The notes: a model not told the origin generated them from the letters alone. Positions 16,931 to 25,543 are shown, numbered from the stretch's first letter. The stretch: 64,000 nucleotides of DNA from Marivirga aurantiaca (GCF_016679925.1 NZ_JAEQBW010000001.1:744001-808000); one strand, 5' to 3'. Translations and numbers: made by a program.

Positions 16931-17908
16931 TCAATTAGAATACACATCCTCCCAAACGAAATTCTCGTTTCTAAGGAGTCCTCCTAAAATCTTTCTTCTT
17001 TCATATAACTTAATATGGTTTTCTGGAAATTCCACTGACATTTCACCTATTTCAGGAAGATTGTCCTGAGAAATATTAAACTGTTTAATTGTCTGCGGAT
17101 AATTTTGTTGCATATGTTTTAAGAAATGAGTGAGAGAACTTCTCAGTGGCATAAGTTCATTGTGAAATTTTTGTGCTTGTAAGCTACTTAATAATTTACT
17201 TATTGCTTCATCAAGCGAGGCAAGGTGTAGGTTAAATGAGCTTGAAATATCAGCATTTCCATAATAGTGGAGGACTGGATAGGCTTGATGGTTGACAGTA
17301 TGTCTGTCGATCATTTCCTGTAGAACGGAAAATTTTTGATAACAAAATGAAGTATCTTTTTCTAAAAGGTTGTTAACGATCTCTTCAGGGCTGTTGCCTA
17401 AATTCCGAATGGAGAGTGCTAAAGAACGCTTGTGAATTACAGCTGATGATACTGAAACCAGATAGGTCATTGAGGTAGTAAAGAAAACAAATCCAAAAAA
17501 GGAGAAGCAACTTGTTAAAATTTCATAAAATGGGGAAACCGGTTTAAAATTGCCCAGTCCCAGGGTTGAGAGCGTATAGCCGGTAAAGTAAATGCGTTCT
17601 GTTGCGTTGGCTATTTTGCCATTGTCGTTTACGATTGCTTCTGGAGTATAGGAGAAAAGCATGAAAAGACCAATCCATACTAATACAACCCATCCACTAA
17701 GAACTATCAAATTTACTATCATTCCACTTAAAGCAAAGACTCTACGCCCAATCAATTTTACGCCCACTTGAAGAATTCTATAACTGATGAGCGATAAAAA
17801 CCTTGTAATAAATGCTGATCCGCTTCCTGATAATGTCGTGAAAAAGAAATCATACATTACCAGAAGCAATATTAAAGTGCCTACAATTAAATAAAATATA
17901 TCTATCAT
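16931..17908 (-). CDS. potassium-channel family protein with atypical selectivity filter
   Basis: A 325-residue membrane protein. Hydrophobic helices are at about residues 5-21, 33-55 and 60-88, and the pore helix/filter segment is at 104-125 (YFTGYTLSTLGLGNFKPVS), followed by a final helix (CFSFFGFVFFTTSMTYLVSVSSA). The filter reads TLGLGNF (115-121) instead of TVGYGD, so Tyr is Leu and the following Asp is Asn. The C-terminal ~150 residues are soluble and helical, with no TrkA-N Rossmann motif. Ion selectivity is therefore uncertain. It is the last gene of the minus-strand run starting at the epimerase, 30 bp after the SDR. Confidence 0.8.
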   Translation of the reverse strand: MIDIFYLIVGTLILLLVMYDFFFTTLSGSGSAFITRFLSLISYRILQVGVKLIGRRVFALSGMIVNLIVLSGWVVLVWIGLFMLFSYTPEAIVNDNGKIANATERIYFTGYTLSTLGLGNFKPVSPFYEILTSCFSFFGFVFFTTSMTYLVSVSSAVIHKRSLALSIRNLGNSPEEIVNNLLEKDTSFCYQKFSVLQEMIDRHTVNHQAYPVLHYYGNADISSSFNLHLASLDEAISKLLSSLQAQKFHNELMPLRSSLTHFLKHMQQNYPQTIKQFNISQDNLPEIGEMSVEFPENHIKLYERRKILGGLLRNENFVWEDVYSN

Positions 17909-17938
17909 CAGGGAAGGGATTTCATCATGTTCTTAAAT

Positions 17939-18955
17939 TTAAAAGAGCCATCCGATTATAAGAAATATCAATAATATTAACAGAACCAGAACTATCAAAA
18001 AACTTATCCAATGTTTGCTAATTCTCAATTGAATACTGGATGATTTGGCTTGTTTTCCAAATTCTCCATGTGCTCCATGGTCGCCCGGAATGGGTTTCCA
18101 TAAATTATGTCTTTTATACGGGTTTTCGGGCTTATCTGTTTTTTGGCCTTCAAAAGCATTTCTGGCAAGAACAGAGTCAGCAAACCATGGGGCTATTTTA
18201 TTGCCTATTATAGCTTTTAATGTTGAAAAGCCAACCATTATTTCTCTTCGGTTGTGTTCTGCAGCGTAAACAATGGCATCGGCTGCCACTTCAGGTTGGT
18301 AGATGGTGCCCATTGGCCGTGGCTTTTTCGGTAATCTGGATTTTACAAAACCAAATTGTGTGGTATTGAGGGCAGGCAATTCTACCATAGTGATTCTTAC
18401 CTTGCTTTTATCATGTTTCAACTCTGTACGAAGTGAATCAAAGAAACCTTGAATAGCATGCTTAGAAGCGCAGTAAGCAGATTGTAATGGGATGCCTCTG
18501 TAAGCCAAAGCTGATCCCACAAACACGATTGACCCTTTGTTACGTGGAAGCATCCTTTTTAAAGCAGCAAGTGTACCATTCACCTGGCCCAAATAAGTTA
18601 CCTCTGTTACTCTTTTGTATTCTTCGGCTTTCATTTCTTTCACAGGACTGAATACGCTGTTCATAGCATTGTTTACCCATATGTCAATGGGACCAAGTTC
18701 CAGTTCAATTTTCCCGGCTGCTTCTTCCACGGCCCTGGCATCAGCTACATCAACCGGATAAAATAAAGCTTGCCTTCCCATATTCTCAACTTCCTGTTTA
18801 GCCGCCCCCAATCCATCTTTTCCTCTGGCTAATAGTGCTACATTATAACCTTTTTTAGCAAATGCCCTTACGCAAGCCCTGCCAACTCCAGCAGAAGCCC
18901 CGGTAATTACTACAATACCTTTTGGAAGATTTATTGCCTTGCTTTCCGGCTTCAT
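17939..18955 (-). CDS. SDR family oxidoreductase with C-terminal membrane anchor
   Basis: A classical short-chain dehydrogenase with the cofactor loop VVITGASAGVGRACVRAF, NNAMN, and the catalytic YCASK (Tyr-x3-Lys). It differs from ordinary SDRs by an extra C-terminal ~90 residues ending in a strongly hydrophobic helix (SFLIVLVLLILLIFLIIGWLF), which should anchor the enzyme in the inner membrane. The 338-residue length fits the SDR subgroup with such a tail. It starts 2 bp after the stop of the unknown protein and belongs to the six-gene operon. The substrate is unknown. Confidence 0.9.
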   Translation of the reverse strand: MKPESKAINLPKGIVVITGASAGVGRACVRAFAKKGYNVALLARGKDGLGAAKQEVENMGRQALFYPVDVADARAVEEAAGKIELELGPIDIWVNNAMNSVFSPVKEMKAEEYKRVTEVTYLGQVNGTLAALKRMLPRNKGSIVFVGSALAYRGIPLQSAYCASKHAIQGFFDSLRTELKHDKSKVRITMVELPALNTTQFGFVKSRLPKKPRPMGTIYQPEVAADAIVYAAEHNRREIMVGFSTLKAIIGNKIAPWFADSVLARNAFEGQKTDKPENPYKRHNLWKPIPGDHGAHGEFGKQAKSSSIQLRISKHWISFLIVLVLLILLIFLIIGWLF

Positions 18956-18957
18956 TG

Positions 18958-19569
18958 CTATTTTTCGATTTCAACTTTATGAACAAAATAATCTGTTAGC
19001 TTTTCCCATTGAAATTTTTGGAAACCAGCCCAGCCTCCTTCAGCAATAAGTGTATTAACCAATTTTCTTTCGCCAGCTTCTTTGCCCTGATTATTGATCC
19101 CTTCATTCTTCCCTACTTCGTAGCCAAAAATGGTATTGTCTACTTTTTTAACTCTGAAAGTACTGGTGGCTTCATCTATAAAAAAGTGATCAACTTCCTC
19201 CTGTCCCTCTCCTTTGTCTGTAGGATTAGAGCTTGGGCTAACAGTAAATTCCGCTAAATTTTCTTCTTCTTTTATATCTGTAACTACCACCCAATTTTCT
19301 GGGAAAGGCCCCGGTAACTCAATTTTTATATAATCATTCACTTGCACTTTAACAGTGTCTTTTCCTTCCCCTCTACGGTTATACAATTGAAATGTGGAAG
19401 AAATACCGGGAAGCCTTGTCCAGCGGTTTACATTAAAAAGCTTTTCTGCCGCTCTTTGATATGCTTCAGTGGCTTTTTGTTCATCCGAATATTGGTTTTT
19501 ACTAGAGTAAGTCTCGTTTTTGGATTCCTTTCCTTCAACGATTTTTTTTTCTTTCTTTAGATTTTCCAT
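18958..19569 (-). CDS. hypothetical protein of the SDR/GH/VKOR operon
   Basis: A 203-residue soluble protein. The first ~45 residues are Lys/Glu-rich and probably disordered. A folded core follows (NVNRWTRLPGISSTFQLYN, then KVQVNDYIKIELPGP, then WVVVTDIKEEENLAEFTV, then FGYEVGKNEGINNQGKEAGE), mostly beta strands with a final helix (WAGFQKFQWEKLTDYFVHKV). It has no signal peptide and no motif I recognise. It lies 2 bp before the SDR and 33 bp after the GH63-like gene, so it is co-transcribed with both. The Trp-Thr-Arg-Leu-Pro opening recalls START-like lipid-binding domains, but this is too weak to name. Confidence 0.75.
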   Translation of the reverse strand: MENLKKEKKIVEGKESKNETYSSKNQYSDEQKATEAYQRAAEKLFNVNRWTRLPGISSTFQLYNRRGEGKDTVKVQVNDYIKIELPGPFPENWVVVTDIKEEENLAEFTVSPSSNPTDKGEGQEEVDHFFIDEATSTFRVKKVDNTIFGYEVGKNEGINNQGKEAGERKLVNTLIAEGGWAGFQKFQWEKLTDYFVHKVEIEK

Positions 19570-19602
19570 GTCTGTTAGTTTTATCTTTTACATTCTGCCT
19601 TC

Positions 19603-20883
19603 TCATGCCGACTTATTCCTTTTTTCCATCTGAATCATATCAATTACCAGTCCTGCCCAGGTGAAGTCTTTAGCTCCATAACCTTCTCCTGTAAACGGAT
19701 TATAGTATTCCCTGAAGCCACTTTTTGCTATTAATTTTAAAATACTGTCGATCATTTTCTTAGATTCCTCTTTGTATCCTGACTCCATCAGAAACTGATG
19801 CATAAACCAGTTATGAGCTATCCATGTAGGGCCCCGCCATATATACAGAGATTCTTCCGGGTTAAAGGATGGGTGATTTTTAGCTACTGATGGTAGAGGA
19901 AAAGAGGTATCGAATTCTTCTTCATTAAAGAAATGAGCTTCCATTACCTTTTTGGCTACTGAATGAGGAATGCCATCTATTACTACAGGGTAAAAAACTG
20001 TAGGGGTCAGTATTTTTATTTTAGTATTCTTCTTTCCATATACATCATAAAAAGCAGCATCTTTTTCATCATACATTATCTTTAAAATGCTTTCCGTCAC
20101 TTTATCGCCCAATGATGAGTAATAAGCATCATCATCATCATTTGTTACATGACACAATCGTGACAGTGCCTGAAGATTTTGAGCATAAATGGTATTAAAA
20201 CCCACATCTTTCACTCTAAACAGCGCCTTTTTATTAATTTTTTCCAGATTATAATTATTGAGAAAATTTCTGAAATCAATCCATACCACTTTCAGAAAGA
20301 GTCTCCAATCAGCTTTTTTCTCCGGGAAACCCAAAGCCACATCATAGGTAGGTTTCCAGTCTATACCCGATTCAAAGGGAGAAATGATGGTGAGTAACCC
20401 ATCTCCATCAAAGTCCCTGTTTTTGGCTAGCCACAGGTAATACTTCTTTAGTTTTGGTAGCATTTCAGCTAAAAAGTCTTTATCACCTGAATTTTCATAA
20501 ATTTTTGCTACTGCCTGAGCCACAAGAGGAGGCTGGATAAGGGCACTCATATGGCTTTTATATAAATTACTAATTTGCGGTTTCGACTGGAAGAAATCCG
20601 CCATTCGTCCCGGTTTTAATCTGTTCCAATAAATCATATGACCTACAAATCCATCATCTTCCTGCATGGCAAAAAGACTTATCAGATGTTCCCTGGCCAT
20701 GTCATGTTCACCCAAAGCAGAAAGTATAAAAACGTGATAACAGGTATCCCAAAAGAACTGGAAAGGATACCTTTCAGGTGCAGGTTTCGTATAATGAAAT
20801 TTTTTCCCATTTTTGCTACGTCCTTTGATCATATTTTCATAGATCAGTTTCCTGGTTCTTTCAAAAATTTCCTTCTCAGTCAT
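19603..20883 (-). CDS. GH63/MGH1-like glycoside hydrolase
   Basis: A 426-residue cytosolic (alpha/alpha)6-barrel enzyme of the clan that includes GH63, GH37 and mannosylglycerate hydrolase-like proteins. The recognisable blocks are PFQFFWDTCYHVFILSALGE near residue 40, SPFESGIDWKPTYD near residue 165 (with the general-acid Asp in ESGxD), YIWRGPTWIAHNWFMHQFL near residue 350, and EYYNPFTGEGYGAKDFTWAG near residue 395 with the general-base Glu. There is no signal peptide. It would hydrolyse an alpha-glucoside or mannosylglycerate-like compatible solute (inference). It shares an operon with the SPW/VKOR protein and the SDR. Confidence 0.85.
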   Translation of the reverse strand: MTEKEIFERTRKLIYENMIKGRSKNGKKFHYTKPAPERYPFQFFWDTCYHVFILSALGEHDMAREHLISLFAMQEDDGFVGHMIYWNRLKPGRMADFFQSKPQISNLYKSHMSALIQPPLVAQAVAKIYENSGDKDFLAEMLPKLKKYYLWLAKNRDFDGDGLLTIISPFESGIDWKPTYDVALGFPEKKADWRLFLKVVWIDFRNFLNNYNLEKINKKALFRVKDVGFNTIYAQNLQALSRLCHVTNDDDDAYYSSLGDKVTESILKIMYDEKDAAFYDVYGKKNTKIKILTPTVFYPVVIDGIPHSVAKKVMEAHFFNEEEFDTSFPLPSVAKNHPSFNPEESLYIWRGPTWIAHNWFMHQFLMESGYKEESKKMIDSILKLIAKSGFREYYNPFTGEGYGAKDFTWAGLVIDMIQMEKRNKSA

Positions 20884-20934
20884 CGAGTGTGGTAATTAAT
20901 TTGATCGCTGCTTATAAGAACAGCATAATTAACA

Positions 20935-22503
20935 TCATTTTATATATTTATCCCATAAACCATAATCTTCTTTTTTAGGTCCCATAGGTATAGAAAGTGC
21001 TGCCACAATAACTCCTGTTATGGCACTACTGATGTTTAATGCCAAAGTGCTGTCCTCTACAAACCATGGCCAAATTGCTACTGCCAAACCCAAAAGGATG
21101 TTTAAAAAGCGACCCGCTCTCATTACCTCAGCCATGCAGATTACGGCTACCACTACTATGAACGCACCACCCATATGGTTTATATCGGCAGAAGTGGCAT
21201 TGATAGAAACTCCAAAAGCTCCGGGAGCAAACATTAACCAAATGCCTAAAATTGTAGACAGAGTTAAGGTCCATGGAAAGCTCATCCCCCAGATGGATGC
21301 TTTAAATATTTTAGCGGGCTTTTGCGGAAAATTGAGGATTTCAGGGGAACGTTCATCATTCTTAGTAGTGACAGGATCGCCACCCTTCCAGAATACTTTC
21401 CACATTGAATCCCCCTTTCTTTTTCTTTGTACCATATGTTGTCCCATCGCAATTACTTCATCAATTTGAAGAGGGATCATAGGCAACATCAGAATAGCTG
21501 TTAAAAGGCAAAGTGTGCACCAGGCACCTACAGTTAAAGGTTGGGAAATGACTAAAAAGATACTTACAAAGCCCAGCGGTATCACCAAAATACCAAAAAA
21601 AGTAACCATCCATGGCATAGTACGCCAGCGGGAAGTACTACCCATCCATCCCATTAAAAATTCAAGGGTATAAGCCAAAGTACCCAAAGCTGCATCAGAG
21701 ATAGGCCAGGAATGTGACATATCAGAATTTAACACCTCCATCGTGCTGTCTCCAAAAAACGGATCCCAGGCAAAATCAATATAGCCTAATTGGAAAGCTC
21801 CTAAATAACGTGAAGCAATCATTCCCAAAAAGGCCAGGGCAATCATAATGGCTCTTTGTGGCCAGCTGGAAGGGTTATAGCTCCATGCTGCAGGGAGATC
21901 ACCACCCATTTTCATAAACATAATCATATTAGGCATGCCTGGAATTAATACAGTTAGCGCAATAATTATGGCTCCCACTAACATTCCATTTAAATAGGCT
22001 ATTCCTGATGGCGACCAAAAAAGCAGAGGTGCCATACTGATCCAGATACCAATAAAGCAGCAGATCCACATGCTGTAAGGGCGGTTAGGAGTTAATGATC
22101 GCCAGCCGAAAAATATTAGCAACAAGCCACTGATGATATCGCTCCATTTCATGGCAGCAATTCTCTCGCTCATAGAAAGCCACACATCACGCCCGCCACT
22201 CGGTTCTACTGCATTCTTGGCATAATCGAACGAAAGTGGGGTGAAAACCATCCAAAATCCTAGTAATACTATGAGCCAGTAAATCCAAAGTGTTTGTTTG
22301 TGATGCATTTGCAACATTTCTTCCCTTTGCTCCTGGGTCATTTTATGGCTATGTCCTTCCTCTTTATGGTCATCTTTATCTTTTTCACCACCTCCTTTGC
22401 TCAGTTTCATTTCGGCCATAGGACGTGTAACACCACGCATTTCCATTCCTCCGTGTTGGTGTTTATGTTTACTGTCTTTGTTTTCAGGTTTTTTATTTTT
22501 CAT
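20935..22503 (-). CDS. VKOR-like protein fused to SPW-type membrane repeats, His-rich N-terminus
   Basis: A 522-residue polytopic membrane protein. Residues 10-70 are His/Lys/Glu-rich (HKHQHGG, DDHKEEGHSH, LQMHHK) and cytosolic. SPW-like hydrophobic repeats occupy ~70-195 and ~400-520 (for example GIWISMAPLLFWSP). The middle part (residues ~230-340) has the layout of vitamin K epoxide reductases: DPFFGDST, PISDAALGTLAYTLEFLMG and the active-site CxxC in AWCTLC (Cys329 and Cys332). The additional loop Cys pair of classic VKORs was not seen. VKOR-like enzymes reoxidise a thiol partner with quinone. It is 9 bp from the epimerase and 51 bp from the glycosidase. Confidence 0.75.
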   Translation of the reverse strand: MKNKKPENKDSKHKHQHGGMEMRGVTRPMAEMKLSKGGGEKDKDDHKEEGHSHKMTQEQREEMLQMHHKQTLWIYWLIVLLGFWMVFTPLSFDYAKNAVEPSGGRDVWLSMSERIAAMKWSDIISGLLLIFFGWRSLTPNRPYSMWICCFIGIWISMAPLLFWSPSGIAYLNGMLVGAIIIALTVLIPGMPNMIMFMKMGGDLPAAWSYNPSSWPQRAIMIALAFLGMIASRYLGAFQLGYIDFAWDPFFGDSTMEVLNSDMSHSWPISDAALGTLAYTLEFLMGWMGSTSRWRTMPWMVTFFGILVIPLGFVSIFLVISQPLTVGAWCTLCLLTAILMLPMIPLQIDEVIAMGQHMVQRKRKGDSMWKVFWKGGDPVTTKNDERSPEILNFPQKPAKIFKASIWGMSFPWTLTLSTILGIWLMFAPGAFGVSINATSADINHMGGAFIVVVAVICMAEVMRAGRFLNILLGLAVAIWPWFVEDSTLALNISSAITGVIVAALSIPMGPKKEDYGLWDKYIK

Positions 22504-22512
22504 AATACCTGC

Positions 22513-23631
22513 TTAAGATTGTTCCGCTTTCTCCTTTTCTTTTTCCCTTACTTTTCTGGGAGGGTCAAGGTTATTTTCCTTATACCATCCGGCAGGGTCA
22601 GCTTTAAGCTTTTCAATCATTTCGGGTAGGGTATCTAGGAGCGAGTATTTTGGTTGCCAGTCAAGCAACTTATTGGCACGTGAGATATCCAGTTCATAAT
22701 GATCATCTGCACGATCTATCATCCATGGTTTAATGAAAGGGTCTCCGAAAATATCCATTATATAAGCACCTGATTTAGCTACTGGAGCAGGTACTTCATA
22801 AGTGTCCCATTCTTCCCCATGAATTAATTTTCCAATTTTGTTTTGTATCTTCTGGTAACTTGGGGTTTCTGGCTCCCCAATGTTAATGGCAATTTCCTCA
22901 TCAAGTTCTTTACGCTTATCCACTGTTTTTTCCACGGCATTCAGTAAATCCTTCATATGAAGAAAAACATTTCCATGGGAAGTGTCCCCGGAATAAAAGT
23001 GGCTGGTAAATTGCTTTTCATAAATTCGCTGAATCTGATGGCTGATGGGTATTGAGTGACATTCTTCATCATATAATCCGGCCAACCTCAAAAGCACTGC
23101 CTTCATATTGCCGCGATTGTCCCTGATAATTTGCTCTGTATCTACTTTTGATTCCGGGTAGTCCCAGTTAGGAGCGAGTGGGCAATCTTCATTGATCTTT
23201 TGTCCGGGTTCGGTAGGTTTGTAAATGAGGTTGGTACTGGAAAATATAAATTGCTCCACCTCAAAATCTTTCAAAACATTTAGGAAATTTTCTGTTCCTT
23301 GTACTGTCACTTTTTCATACAGAGGACTTGGTTCACCGGAGAAATCATAGTATGCAGCCAAATGAATTACAGAAGCTATTTTATCTCCATATACATATTT
23401 TACCCTTCCCATGGCAGCTCTAATACTTTCTTCTGAAGTGATGTCAAAACATATCCATTCAGCTTCAGCAGGAGGGTAGGGGTTTCCTACTTTATCCAGT
23501 CCTACTACCGTATATTTTTTAGAAAGTAACTTTATAATTTCAGTACCAATAAGGCCACTGCTTCCTGTCACTATCACTACATCTTTGCCAGATTTGCTTT
23601 CTTCCTTATTTTGATCAATTGATTTTTCCAT
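22513..23631 (-). CDS. NAD-dependent epimerase/dehydratase (extended SDR)
   Basis: An extended SDR of 372 residues. The Rossmann loop is VVIVTGSSGLIGTEIIKLL, the Asp that binds NAD ribose is in VVGLDKVG, and the catalytic pair is Tyr/Lys in DYPESKVDTE. The Ser is in FIFSSTNLIYK. The C-terminal region (DISRANKLLDWQPKYSLLDT) is the typical sugar-epimerase substrate domain end. It is the first gene of the six-gene minus-strand run and precedes the VKOR/SPW protein by 9 bp, so both are probably expressed together. The Glu/Lys-rich N- and C-termini (KEREKEKAEQS-like) are unusual additions. The sugar substrate cannot be read. Confidence 0.88.
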   Translation of the reverse strand: MEKSIDQNKEESKSGKDVVIVTGSSGLIGTEIIKLLSKKYTVVGLDKVGNPYPPAEAEWICFDITSEESIRAAMGRVKYVYGDKIASVIHLAAYYDFSGEPSPLYEKVTVQGTENFLNVLKDFEVEQFIFSSTNLIYKPTEPGQKINEDCPLAPNWDYPESKVDTEQIIRDNRGNMKAVLLRLAGLYDEECHSIPISHQIQRIYEKQFTSHFYSGDTSHGNVFLHMKDLLNAVEKTVDKRKELDEEIAINIGEPETPSYQKIQNKIGKLIHGEEWDTYEVPAPVAKSGAYIMDIFGDPFIKPWMIDRADDHYELDISRANKLLDWQPKYSLLDTLPEMIEKLKADPAGWYKENNLDPPRKVREKEKEKAEQS

Positions 23632-23962
23632 CTTAGAATAGTTTGATTTGAAATAAACTGTTACTACTAAGGTTTTGCATAAGCACTGCTAGAGAATTGA
23701 ATCTGACTCACTTAGTGTTACACAAGTATATAATATGCAACGGCTGTCTTAAGAAGGAAGTTGGTATTTTAAGTATGATCTTTATCCATACTCTACACAT
23801 TGCTTAAGTGCTTATGGCATAGCTTTATCAGTAGCTTTTATAGGGATTCTAAAATAAATTACATAAATGTTGGTCATTTCCCCGCTAGCCCAGATAGCTA
23901 TCGGGGGGCTTATTTTCAAGTAGTTACAAATGATTCTCGTGTAATTGCCTAATAGGCTCTAT
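23632..23962. other. intergenic region with a GC-rich imperfect hairpin, no gene
   Basis: This 331-bp gap lies upstream of the epimerase operon and downstream of the small membrane protein. A hairpin with one mismatch is formed by ccccgctagc (23880-23889) and gctatcgggg (23897-23906) around a 7-nt loop. It lacks a clear T-run on the minus strand, so it may be a terminator-like or dispersed palindrome. Otherwise AT-rich; no ORF was recognised. Confidence 0.5.
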
Positions 23963-24325
23963 TTAAATAAGCGCCTTCTTCCTGATTAAAATTAGCCAGC
24001 TAATCAACAGTATAAGCTGAGCAACTGCATCTAATAAATATACATCCCATATTCTGTCAACTAGTGCATAATAAGTGTCAATGAGGATAAAACCCATGGC
24101 TGATGCTATGGCCATAAAAGCAATTTCTTTAAAGGGTTTTTTTCTCCTGGAAAAATAATGAACCAGCATAGTGGCTCCAATTACTGTAATTAAAACCCCA
24201 ACCGTTTTCACCAGCCAAATATCTTGCTTGGGGCCGGAAACAGCTACAAAACTCTCAATATGAAGAATAGGCCAGATTCCGGTAAAGAAATAGTAGAGGC
24301 CTTGAACAAGCACTAATTTCATCAT
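23963..24325 (-). CDS. small four-TM hypothetical membrane protein
   Basis: A 120-residue protein with four hydrophobic segments: LVQGLYYFFTGIWPILHI (residues 5-22), LVKTVGVLITVIGATMLVHY (38-57), IAFMAIASAMGFILIDTYYA (68-87) and LLDAVAQLILLISWLILIRK (97-116). It resembles the small DoxX/DUF4267-like group with the opening TGIWPxLHxxSFxxVSGPK. The function is unknown. It is separated from the SDR upstream by 168 bp containing a 14-bp inverted repeat, and the terminator-like hairpin at 23880-23906 follows its stop. Confidence 0.75.
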   Translation of the reverse strand: MMKLVLVQGLYYFFTGIWPILHIESFVAVSGPKQDIWLVKTVGVLITVIGATMLVHYFSRRKKPFKEIAFMAIASAMGFILIDTYYALVDRIWDVYLLDAVAQLILLISWLILIRKKALI

Positions 24326-24379
24326 TTAAATTTGTGATAACAGTTATTTAAACTGAGATTGACCCTTAATTAAACCTTC

Positions 24380-24461
24380 AACTTTCCAAATTTGATGTTT
24401 GCCTATTGATGATGAAATGTCCACCAATCGAATAGCCTAATCCTTTGAAATTTGGAAAGTT
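24380..24461. repeat. 14-bp perfect inverted repeat spanning 82 bp
   Basis: The arm AACTTTCCAAATTT (24380-24393) and its exact reverse complement AAATTTGGAAAGTT (24448-24461) flank a 54-nt spacer containing a further weak CTATT/AATAG pairing. It lies in the 168-bp same-strand gap between the SDR and the small membrane protein, where a terminator or a small palindromic insertion could reside. No T-run follows. A MITE-like element is possible. Confidence 0.55.
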
Positions 24462-24493
24462 TTGCCCCATCTGTTTTACAGTTAAATCTGAAC

Positions 24494-25297
24494 TTACTTG
24501 GATTGATGTTCTTCTTCTTTTGGCTTTTGTTGTTTGCCCATCATATCAGCGGATTTATTATCGGGCATCATGTTGCCCATTGCTACTTGCATTTTGTTTT
24601 TAAATCCTGAAATGACCATTGCTTCTCCGTTCATCAAAGCCTTGTATCCATCTTCCGCTGCCTTGGCCGGATCTGCTAAATCCTGTTCCAATATTTTTGA
24701 TGATTCCATGTCTGCCTTGTTGAAGAAATCAGTGTCGGTGGCACCCGGCAATAGGGCGGTCAGGCTAATCCCTGTATCTTTCATCTCACTTCTCACAGCC
24801 TCAGTGAAAAATTGGATAAAGGCTTTAGTACCATGATAAACCGCTTGATAAGGACCAGGAACCTTTCCCGCTATAGAAGATAAATTAAGAATTTTGCCCT
24901 CGCCAGCTTGCATCATATCCCGTATGAAATATTTGGTTAAGGCTACTGTAGCAACTATGTTGAGTTGTATAATCTCTAATTCGTCCTGCAGATTATTTTC
25001 TATGAATTTACCGAATTCTCCCTGGCCAGCATTATTCACAAGGACATTGATTGTGATGCCCCTATTCTTTACTTCTTCATATATTTCTGAGGCGGCTTCC
25101 TTTTTAAACAAATCTTTGGTGATTGTCTCCACTTTCACGCCTTCCTTTCTAAATTCTGATGCTGCTTTTTTCAGATCAGCCTCATGACGGGCTACTATCA
25201 CCAGGTTATACTGATCTTTGGCAAATAACTTTGCCAGCTCGTAACCTATTCCGCTTGTTGCACCGGTGATGAGTGCGTATTGTTTTGAATTTTCCAT
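24494..25297 (-). CDS. SDR family NAD(P)-dependent oxidoreductase
   Basis: A classical SDR of 267 residues with LITGATSGIGYELAKLF (residues 9-25), NNAGQGEFG near 86-94, catalytic Ser in LNLSSIAG and the Tyr/Lys pair in YHGTKAF. The C-terminus ends in a Met/Lys/Glu-rich charged tail (GKQQKPKEEEHQSK). The closest visible type is the DltE/YqjQ-like general SDR group. It is transcribed alone, 64 bp downstream of a perfect GTACTTAAGTAC palindrome. Its substrate is unknown, but it joins several other SDRs of stress-related loci in this window. Confidence 0.9.
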   Translation of the reverse strand: MENSKQYALITGATSGIGYELAKLFAKDQYNLVIVARHEADLKKAASEFRKEGVKVETITKDLFKKEAASEIYEEVKNRGITINVLVNNAGQGEFGKFIENNLQDELEIIQLNIVATVALTKYFIRDMMQAGEGKILNLSSIAGKVPGPYQAVYHGTKAFIQFFTEAVRSEMKDTGISLTALLPGATDTDFFNKADMESSKILEQDLADPAKAAEDGYKALMNGEAMVISGFKNKMQVAMGNMMPDNKSADMMGKQQKPKEEEHQSK

Positions 25298-25360
25298 TAT
25301 GATGTCATTTTTGAATAGTATACTTATGTATCTTTTACGAATTAGGAAAAAGCATGGTTG

Positions 25361-25372
25361 GTACTTAAGTAC
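25361..25372. promoter_or_regulatory. GTACTTAAGTAC perfect palindrome upstream of the SDR
   Basis: A 12-bp perfect palindrome lying 64-75 bp before the SDR start codon (25297, minus strand), in the promoter zone. A near-match TACTTATGTA occurs 30-50 bp closer to the gene. Related half-sites occur before the SPW gene (AAGTACTT at 58576-58583) and upstream of the SDR at 46659 (TACTTAA-gt-TTAAGTA at 46868-46883). A shared regulator is possible but unproven. Confidence 0.4.
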
Positions 25373-25469
25373 ATTAATTCAAAATGAACTGTAGATGGTT
25401 ATTGATTTTTGAGGGAAGCACACCACTGAAGGGAATTAAAGAAAAACAGAGAAAATCAAGTGGTTTTTG

Positions 25470-25543
25470 TCGGGATGACAGGATTTGAACCTGCGACCTC
25501 TCGCCCCCCAGACGAGCACGCTACCGGGCTGCGCCACATCCCG
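25470..25543 (-). tRNA. tRNA-Pro (anticodon GGG)
   Basis: The 74-nt minus-strand sequence folds into the cloverleaf: the seven-base acceptor stem CGGGATG/CATCCCG (perfect), D arm GCGC-loop-GCGT, anticodon stem CTCGT/GCGAG with one G-U pair, anticodon loop CTGGGGG, variable AGGTC and T arm GCAGG-TTCAAAT-CCTGT. The anticodon GGG is at 25507-25509. Discriminator base A73 is at 25470 (as T on plus). No CCA is encoded. It decodes CCC and CCU. A short gene-free stretch surrounds it. Confidence 0.95.

Noticed and set aside
24380-24461. Inverted repeat considered as a copy of the small MITE-like element
   Set aside because: Its ends (AACTTTCCAAATTT) do not resemble the MITE ends (AATGCTATTAAGTTAAG).
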